Positions 5,571-9,969 of a stretch of DNA of 9,969 nt are shown here, one piece after another. The stretch is taken from assembly GCA_913057845.1 (NCBI GenBank), contig CAJXPC010000041.1:1-9969 (forward strand), given 5' to 3'. Position 1 is the first letter of the stretch. Each line of letters begins with the position of its first letter. This stretch comes from an uncultured Pseudomonadota bacterium (lineage in GTDB: Bacteria; Pseudomonadota; Gammaproteobacteria; Burkholderiales; Eutrophovitaceae). The notes under the pieces are model-generated. The model ran no database searches, was not told the origin of the DNA, and saw only the letters and a list, made by a program, of their open reading frames with translations. The translations under genes and the position numbers were made by a program.

Positions 5571-7097
5571 ATGAGACAGTTGCGCCTTATCTTGGGAGAC
5601 CAGCTTAATTTAAATCACTCTTGGTTTAATGCGATCGAAAGTGACGTGGTTTACATAATGATGGAGGTTAAGTCGGAGGCGAGTCGGTCTCCACAACATG
5701 CGCAAAAAATACTAGGCACATTCGCGGCGATGCGGTTTTTTTCAAAAACATTAACTGATCAAGGGCATCATGTTGAATATGTTGACATCAACGCTTCCGC
5801 AAATCATCACAGCTTTTGCGGTAATTTAGAACATTTCTGTTATAAATTAGCGATTAAGGAATTTATCTGGCAAGAGCCAGATTCTTGGTATGTTGATCAG
5901 GAGTTAAATGGGTTTCTTGATAGGTCCGAGCTATCCGGCGGCAGTGTCCCGTCGGAGCATTTCTACGAAGAGCGAGGCGCACTAGCCTTTTTCATGGAAC
6001 AGAAAAAATCCTGGAAAATGGAGAATTGGTATCGGCATTTACGGCTCAAACATGACGTGTTAATGAGTGAATCTAAGCCCGTAGGAGGTGCTTGGAATTT
6101 CGACAAGGAAAATCGAAAAAACTGGCGTGGCGAGCCTACGCCCCGTTCCTTGCGGCGGCCGAAGCATGACCATACGAAATTATGGGGTGAGATAGTAGAG
6201 TCTGGCATTACTACGTTCGGTAATCCAACCTCCGAAGCATTTCAATGGCCACTGAGTCGTGAGGAATCATTGGTAATGCTTAAGGATTTCTGCTCTGCGA
6301 ATATAAGGTTCTTTGGTGATTATCAGGATGCTATGTCAGTTAAGCATCAGACACTCTTTCATTCGCTACTCTCGTTTTCTTTAAATTTGAAAATGATTTC
6401 ACCGCAAGAGGTAATTAATACGGTGGTTCAGGAGCTGGTTGAGGACCGGGAGAATATCGCAAGTATTGAGGGGTTTGTGAGGCAAGTGCTAGGGTGGAGG
6501 GAGTACATTCGTGGTATCTATTGGGCAAAAATGCCCGATTATTTGAAGAGTAATCACTTTCTATTTGGCAGAGAGCTACCTAGTTGGTTCTGGACGGGCG
6601 ATGTTGGGATGAATTGTTTAAGTACAACCATTAAACAATCTTTGAATACTGCTTATGCGCACCATATACAGCGATTAATGATTGTCGGAAATTTCTCATT
6701 GCTGGCAGGGTTGAATCCTCACGATGTTCACCATTGGTACCTGGGCATCTATATTGACGCACTAGAGTGGGTTGAGGCACCTAATACGATTGGGATGAGT
6801 CAGTATGCGGATGGAGGCGTGCTTGCAACGAAGCCATATGTCTCCAGTAGCGCTTACATTAACCGGATGAGTGATTACTGTAAGGGTTGTCAATACAGCC
6901 GTAAAGAAAAGCACAATGCAAAATCCTGCCCATTCGACACGCTATATTGGGACTTTTTGTCGAGTCAAAGAAGGTTTTTTGATAAAAACCCAAGAATGGC
7001 TATGATGTTGAAGAACTTGGATCGAAAATCAGATGAAGAGAAGAGTTTAATTGCGAATCACGCTAAGGTGTTGCGTGAGGGTATTGAAGAGTTATAA
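5571..7097 (+). CDS. phrB: Iron-sulfur bacterial cryptochrome/(6-4) photolyase (FeS-BCP, PhrB/CryB family)
   Basis: A 508-residue flavoprotein of the COG3046 family. Characterised members (Agrobacterium PhrB, Rhodobacter CryB) carry FAD, a ribityllumazine antenna and a [4Fe-4S] cluster, and repair (6-4) photoproducts or sense blue light. The N-terminal antenna domain starts RQLRLILGDQLN (2-13). The FAD/helical half includes WREYIRGIYW at 309-318 and GMSQYADGG at 408-416. Cluster cysteines are C349, C437, C440 and C453: spacings 88, 3 and 13, as I recall for PhrB C350/C438/C441/C454. The active-site pair H364-H365 in AHHIQRLMIVGNF likewise aligns with PhrB His365/366, favouring repair activity. 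TTG at 5565 could extend it by two residues, but ATG at 5571 gives the family N-terminus. It is the last gene of the tight + strand run. Confidence 0.95.
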   Translation: MRQLRLILGDQLNLNHSWFNAIESDVVYIMMEVKSEASRSPQHAQKILGTFAAMRFFSKTLTDQGHHVEYVDINASANHHSFCGNLEHFCYKLAIKEFIWQEPDSWYVDQELNGFLDRSELSGGSVPSEHFYEERGALAFFMEQKKSWKMENWYRHLRLKHDVLMSESKPVGGAWNFDKENRKNWRGEPTPRSLRRPKHDHTKLWGEIVESGITTFGNPTSEAFQWPLSREESLVMLKDFCSANIRFFGDYQDAMSVKHQTLFHSLLSFSLNLKMISPQEVINTVVQELVEDRENIASIEGFVRQVLGWREYIRGIYWAKMPDYLKSNHFLFGRELPSWFWTGDVGMNCLSTTIKQSLNTAYAHHIQRLMIVGNFSLLAGLNPHDVHHWYLGIYIDALEWVEAPNTIGMSQYADGGVLATKPYVSSSAYINRMSDYCKGCQYSRKEKHNAKSCPFDTLYWDFLSSQRRFFDKNPRMAMMLKNLDRKSDEEKSLIANHAKVLREGIEEL

Positions 7098-7150
7098 ATT
7101 TTTTTAATCCTTCATTATGTTTTTTAAGCGTATATTTTTGGGGTGTGAGT

Positions 7151-7495
7151 ATGCTGGCGATGCGTAATTTGTTACTGATTTTTTTGGGGATGTTACCTTA
7201 TCAGTTCGCAGGTGCTTGGAGTAGTGATGTTCAGGCTTCTGGTTCGTTCAAAGCTACCGTAGCTTATGAATCTCAAAACATCTACCAGGTTCATATGTCC
7301 CCAGTATCTAACTTACATTGGATGACCACAGACGAGTGCGAATTAGAACTGCTGTTTGACGATGTTATTGTCGAAATATACGAAAAAAATGGTCAGCGTT
7401 TCGGTGCGGTTCTTCGGCTCGTCACAAGGGGTATTGCTCAAGGAGATTGGCCGACTTGTGCGGTAACAGGCTTATATAGTGAAGAGCCTAAATAA
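7151..7495 (+). CDS. Small secreted protein of unknown function
   Basis: I do not recognise a family. From ATG at 7151 the product is 114 residues: M1-R5 n-region, a hydrophobic stretch N6-F19, then AGA|WSS as a likely signal peptidase I site near 22/23. The mature part of about 92 residues alternates hydrophobic and polar positions (FKATVAYE, CELELLFDDVIVEIY, RFGAVLRLV), suggesting a small beta fold. It has just two cysteines, C63 and C103, which could form a periplasmic disulphide. GGGGTG at 7140-7145 is a plausible RBS for this ATG; GTG at 7145 is an in-frame alternative adding two residues. It is 53 bases after the photolyase, in an AT-rich gap without a convincing hairpin, so it may be read with that operon or on its own. 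It is probably a real gene because of the signal peptide and the tight fit between neighbours. Confidence 0.72.
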   Translation: MLAMRNLLLIFLGMLPYQFAGAWSSDVQASGSFKATVAYESQNIYQVHMSPVSNLHWMTTDECELELLFDDVIVEIYEKNGQRFGAVLRLVTRGIAQGDWPTCAVTGLYSEEPK

Positions 7496-7510
7496 TGAGG
7501 GGCTAGATGC

Positions 7511-8167
7511 TCATGGTTGATCTTTTATTTTCTTGGTCAAATCGACGCTGATACTATGTTTAAGCAATATGCTCAATGTGGGGTTTCTGGAAAGTAAGCG
7601 TTCAAGAGACAGTCGGTCCCACGTGATTAATTGTGTCTGCGTTCGGGTGATCGTTGTGGCTGAGGCGTTGCCGTTACTGATAAAGGACATCTCCCCTATA
7701 AAAGTGCCATCAGACGTTCTTGCGATTTCTTTACTGTCTCTTATGACGGCGACTGTACCGTTTTGGATAAAATAAAGTTTGTTAGGTACTTCGTTCTGCG
7801 CTGTAAGTGTCGTATTAATGTCTGCAGTTTCCCATTGGCCAGAGCGTATCAATTTCGCGAATTCAACCCGATTAAAGTTTGAAAAACTCGTATCCAGCAT
7901 TTCAAGTTCAATATCGCTTAATGAGACCTTAGATTGCTCGGCATACATCTGGTACACCCGCCATATGTTAATGAGTGCAAACACGAGACACCAGGACAGA
8001 GGTAGCCAGTCCGGAGAACCCATCGGGTGAAAGTAATTGTAGATAATGGCACCACATGAGCTAATAATCGCAAGAATTCTTAGCGCAACGATATCCTTGA
8101 GCGCAAATGACAGTGCAGTCAGGAAGAATGCAAGGTGTCCGACGATTGAGACAAGGTGTGTTGACAT
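7511..8167 (-). CDS. Popeye-like membrane protein with cyclic-nucleotide-binding-type domain
   Basis: From ATG at 8167 the product is 218 residues. Three hydrophobic segments (about 4-23, 27-46 and 54-70) are followed by a cytoplasmic cNMP-binding-like beta-roll at about 100-205. This matches the Popeye (POPDC) architecture, which has bacterial members. In the roll, LYFIQNGTVAVI (131-142) and the cassette FIGEMSFISNGNASATT (156-172) are clear. Residue A168 stands where the canonical cassette has the phosphate-binding Arg, so classical cAMP binding is doubtful. The tail SLERLLSRNPTLSILLKHSISVDL (187-210, written here as S187-R194 to S205-L210) is helical. No effector domain is present; the role may be to tether or modulate a partner. 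ATG at 8203 would add 12 polar residues, but its AAGG is too close to it. It converges on the preceding gene, with 15 bases between stops. Confidence 0.8.
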   Translation of the reverse strand: MSTHLVSIVGHLAFFLTALSFALKDIVALRILAIISSCGAIIYNYFHPMGSPDWLPLSWCLVFALINIWRVYQMYAEQSKVSLSDIELEMLDTSFSNFNRVEFAKLIRSGQWETADINTTLTAQNEVPNKLYFIQNGTVAVIRDSKEIARTSDGTFIGEMSFISNGNASATTITRTQTQLITWDRLSLERLLSRNPTLSILLKHSISVDLTKKIKDQP

Positions 8168-8182
8168 GGGAACGTTACAGTT

Positions 8183-8211
8183 ATTATATAAGCGAGGTAT
8201 CATACCTTTGT
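8183..8211 (-). promoter_or_regulatory. Possible promoter for the Popeye-like gene, with palindrome in the spacer
   Basis: On the - strand a perfect TATAAT lies at 8188-8183. Its -35 position is poor (ACAAAG at 17-base spacing). Between them, 8196-8206 reads GGTATCATACC, an 11-base perfect inverted repeat around one base. Transcription from here would begin about 9 bases before the ATG at 8167, which would exclude the longer start at 8203. The evidence is one good hexamer only. Confidence 0.25.
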
Positions 8212-8265
8212 TCTTGTCATGTAACTAAAGACGCAGGCCGTCAGTGTCTGCTCTTGATATTGATT

Positions 8266-8274
8266 TGTTAGAAT
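8266..8274 (+). promoter_or_regulatory. Possible extended -10 promoter for the aldehyde dehydrogenase gene
   Basis: TGTTAGAAT is an extended -10 element: TGn followed by TAGAAT (5 of 6 consensus). No good -35 lies 17 bases upstream, which extended -10 promoters can tolerate. A start near 8281 would leave a leader of about 50 bases before the ATG at 8331, and would sit at or beyond the TTG at 8280, disfavouring that codon as a start. Confidence 0.35.
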
Positions 8275-8317
8275 CTTGATTGCTTTTAATCTATTTGTTT
8301 TCATCAAAATACTTTCC

Positions 8318-8323
8318 ACGGAG
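8318..8323 (+). promoter_or_regulatory. Ribosome binding site deciding the ATG start of the aldehyde dehydrogenase
   Basis: ACGGAG is a good Shine-Dalgarno match 7 bases before ATG at 8331. It supports 8331 over the in-frame TTG at 8280, which would add 17 residues not seen at the N-terminus of this enzyme family. Confidence 0.7.
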
Positions 8324-8330
8324 TGCGTTA

Positions 8331-9761
8331 ATGCGTAAAGAAACAGAATTTTTCATCGATGGTGCTTGGGTAAAACCCAATTCTGACCAAACTTTATCCG
8401 TAATTAATCCATCTACGGAGGAGTCAATCGCAGTTATTACGCTAGGTGATGAGACCGATTTAAATCGGGCGGTAATGGCCGCAAAAACTGCACAAGGGGA
8501 GTGGTCTGAGACTTCGGTAGAAGATAGGAAGTCCTTACTTGAAGCGTTATTAGCTATTTATAAATCGAAAATGAATGAAATGGCAGCAGTCATCTCTTCG
8601 GAAATGGGTGCGCCCCTGTCCATGGCTCAGGCTGCGCAATCTGGAGCTGGGTACGCTCATCTCAGACAGACGATTAAAACTTTGGAGACCTTCAGTTTCG
8701 TGACTGAGGTGCCAAAGAAAGAGGGAGTGGATCACGTATTTCATGAGCCTATAGGCGTAGTCGGATTAATCACACCTTGGAATTGGCCTATGAACCAGGT
8801 GATGCTGAAGGTGGCCCCCGCACTGGCTGCGGGATGTTCAGTAATTCTAAAGCCCTCGGAAATTGCACCCTTATCCTCGATGATGCTTGCGGATATGATT
8901 GAGGAAGCTCATTTTCCTAAGGGAGTATTCAATCTTATTAACGGTGATGGTGTTGGCGCTGGAACCTGGTTAACTCAGCATCCAGATGTAGCTGCGATCT
9001 CTTTTACGGGTTCAACCCGTGCCGGCCGGTTAATTATGAGTTCAGCCAGCGAACAGGTGAAGCCCATCTGTCTTGAGTTGGGCGGTAAGGGAGCGAACAT
9101 CATTTTCGCGGATGCTGATGACAAGGCGGTTGTGCGAGGTGTGCGCCAATGTTTCTTAAACAGCGGTCAATCGTGTAATGCGCCGACAAGGATGCTCGTA
9201 GAGGAATCGATTTACGATCGGGCCGTTGAAGAGGCGCATGGCATGGCTATGAAAACGACGGTAGGTTATGCTCATGAAGAGGGCAGACACATTGGGCCTT
9301 TAGCATCAGCGGCACAGTTTGAGAAAGTACAAGCACTCATCCAAACGGGTATTCAGCAAGGTGCAAAGCTCGTTTGTGGTGGAGAAGGTCGACCAGAGGG
9401 CTTTGATAAAGGTTATTTCGTCAAACCCACTGTATTTGCTGACGTAACCCCTGATATGGAGATATTTAAGGAAGAAATATTTGGCCCTGTCCTATCAATT
9501 ACTCCATTTAAGAATCAAGAGCATGCCATAGAGCTTGCTAATGACACCCCATACGGTTTAACTAATTACGTGCAAACTGCTGATCTTAATCGAGCGAAAC
9601 ATCTAGCTCGGAAATTACGATCGGGTATGGTTGAGATTAACGGGCAGCTTTTGAGTCCCGCAACACCGTTCGGTGGTGTGGGACTATCTGGTGTGGGTCG
9701 TGAGGGTGGTGCTTGGGGCCTGGAGGAATTTTTGTACGCGAAAGCGGTTAGCGGTATCTAA
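8331..9761 (+). CDS. NAD(P)-dependent aldehyde dehydrogenase, CddD/semialdehyde-type subfamily
   Basis: Oxidises an aldehyde to the acid with NAD(P)+; the substrate is unknown. The 476-residue product is full length for the ALDH superfamily. Key residues, numbered from the ATG at 8331: N151 in TPWNWP (oxyanion hole), K174 in LKPSE (cofactor), FTGSTRAG at 225-232, general base E249 in LELGGKGAN, nucleophile C282 in NSGQSCNAPTRM, and E382 in EEIFGPV. The NSGQSC-NAPTRM signature and the stretch KGYFVKPTVFADV (360-372) resemble the subfamily of 6-hydroxyhexanoate/6-oxohexanoate-type and succinoyl-semialdehyde-pyridine dehydrogenases (cd07138-like), rather than betaine aldehyde or succinate semialdehyde enzymes. 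I would not assign a substrate from this. It stands alone on its strand with its own leader, divergent from the Popeye-like gene. No pathway partners are next to it. Confidence 0.93.
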   Translation: MRKETEFFIDGAWVKPNSDQTLSVINPSTEESIAVITLGDETDLNRAVMAAKTAQGEWSETSVEDRKSLLEALLAIYKSKMNEMAAVISSEMGAPLSMAQAAQSGAGYAHLRQTIKTLETFSFVTEVPKKEGVDHVFHEPIGVVGLITPWNWPMNQVMLKVAPALAAGCSVILKPSEIAPLSSMMLADMIEEAHFPKGVFNLINGDGVGAGTWLTQHPDVAAISFTGSTRAGRLIMSSASEQVKPICLELGGKGANIIFADADDKAVVRGVRQCFLNSGQSCNAPTRMLVEESIYDRAVEEAHGMAMKTTVGYAHEEGRHIGPLASAAQFEKVQALIQTGIQQGAKLVCGGEGRPEGFDKGYFVKPTVFADVTPDMEIFKEEIFGPVLSITPFKNQEHAIELANDTPYGLTNYVQTADLNRAKHLARKLRSGMVEINGQLLSPATPFGGVGLSGVGREGGAWGLEEFLYAKAVSGI

Positions 9762-9822
9762 ACGGTTTGTTACTGGGCCGGCTTTCAGGGTTGATGTATC
9801 GCTATTTTAGGTTAAAACACGC

Positions 9823-9969
9823 TTGAATCAGAGGCAAATACAGGCTCTAGGTTATTGTGGTCTTATACCGTTTTATGGATGTGCGGTATTAGCCTATCGA
9901 TCGGATCAACCAGACTTTTGGGTTTTCTTGATCCATGCTTATGCAGGGCTGATTGTTTCCTTTCTTGGC
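9823..9969 (+). CDS. DUF3429-type membrane protein, N-terminal fragment
   Basis: An open frame runs to the window edge, giving 49 residues with no stop. LGYCGLIPFYGCAVLAY (9-25) forms a first membrane segment, and FLIHAYAGLIVSFLG (35-49) begins a second. The pattern 'LGxxGLIPF ... AYxxLIxSFLG' is that of DUF3429 proteins, small inner-membrane proteins of unknown function usually about 150 residues long. An in-frame TAG at 9808-9810 closes off anything upstream. TTG at 9823 is therefore the only sensible start, with a weak TAGGT at 9808-9812 as RBS. It lies 61 bases after the aldehyde dehydrogenase; I see no terminator or strong promoter between them. Confidence 0.7.
   Translation, partial: MNQRQIQALGYCGLIPFYGCAVLAYRSDQPDFWVFLIHAYAGLIVSFLG

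Noticed and set aside
7131..7136. TATATT as a -10 box for the small secreted protein gene
   Set aside because: There is no -35 match at 16-18 bases, and the resulting transcript would begin inside or after the RBS.
7495..7514. Possible hairpin terminator (ATGAG ... CTCAT) between the convergent genes
   Set aside because: The stem is only 5 bp with a 10-base loop and there is no proper U-tract, so it is not a credible intrinsic terminator.
7533..8228. Three + strand open frames (7533-7775, 7779-8030, 8046-8228)
   Set aside because: They are antisense to the Popeye-like gene, lack RBSs and show no motifs; the - strand product has clear TM segments and a cNMP-type domain.
8280..8330. TTG start at 8280 for the aldehyde dehydrogenase
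   Set aside because: The extra 17 residues are not typical of the family, while ATG at 8331 has a good RBS 7 bases upstream.
1..9969. CRISPR arrays, tRNA or rRNA genes, insertion sequences, prophage or toxin-antitoxin genes
   Set aside because: None was seen on reading both strands; the only clear repeat is the LysM duplication inside mltD.

Overview
The window looks like the end of a contig from a gammaproteobacterium of the Pseudomonas/marine type. The main evidence is gene order: ppiD beside convergent fabI, then mltD, gloB, a small SAM-methyltransferase-like gene, rnhA and dnaQ. I recall this order as conserved in Pseudomonas and relatives. Base composition is moderate with no abrupt change along the window. 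A marine Cellvibrionales-like or Marinobacter-like host is plausible but cannot be fixed from the sequence. Bases 1-47 are not genomic: they match an Illumina Nextera i7 library adapter, including its 8-base index and the Tn5 mosaic end, left untrimmed at the contig start.

Layout. At 48-199 is the tail of a periplasmic folding factor (PpiD) on the + strand. From 3440 down to 217 on the - strand run gloB (glyoxalase II), mltD (lytic transglycosylase with three LysM domains) and fabI (enoyl-ACP reductase). From 3471 to 7097 on the + strand lies a tight run: methyltransferase-like gene, rnhA (RNase HI), dnaQ (Pol III epsilon), a 55-residue DUF2256 zinc-ribbon-like gene, and an iron-sulfur bacterial cryptochrome/(6-4) photolyase. 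Spacing is 4 bp overlap, 21, 0 and 7 bases, so a replication-and-repair operon is likely. A small secreted protein of unknown function follows (7151-7495). It converges on a membrane protein with three TM helices and a cyclic-nucleotide-binding-like domain of Popeye type (8167-7511, -). Divergent from that is an aldehyde dehydrogenase (8331-9761), followed by the first 49 codons of a DUF3429-type membrane protein running off the window.

How the genes fit together. Most are housekeeping: fatty-acid elongation, peptidoglycan turnover, methylglyoxal detoxification, RNA-primer and R-loop removal, and replication proofreading. The accessory content is the DUF2256/FeS-photolyase pair joined directly to dnaQ, plus the small secreted protein and the Popeye-like sensor. 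I do not see a wholly new multi-gene system. The points most worth a second look are the DUF2256-photolyase unit behind dnaQ, the LysM domain copied into the N-terminal half of MltD, the Popeye-like protein lacking the usual phosphate-binding arginine, and the adapter contamination.
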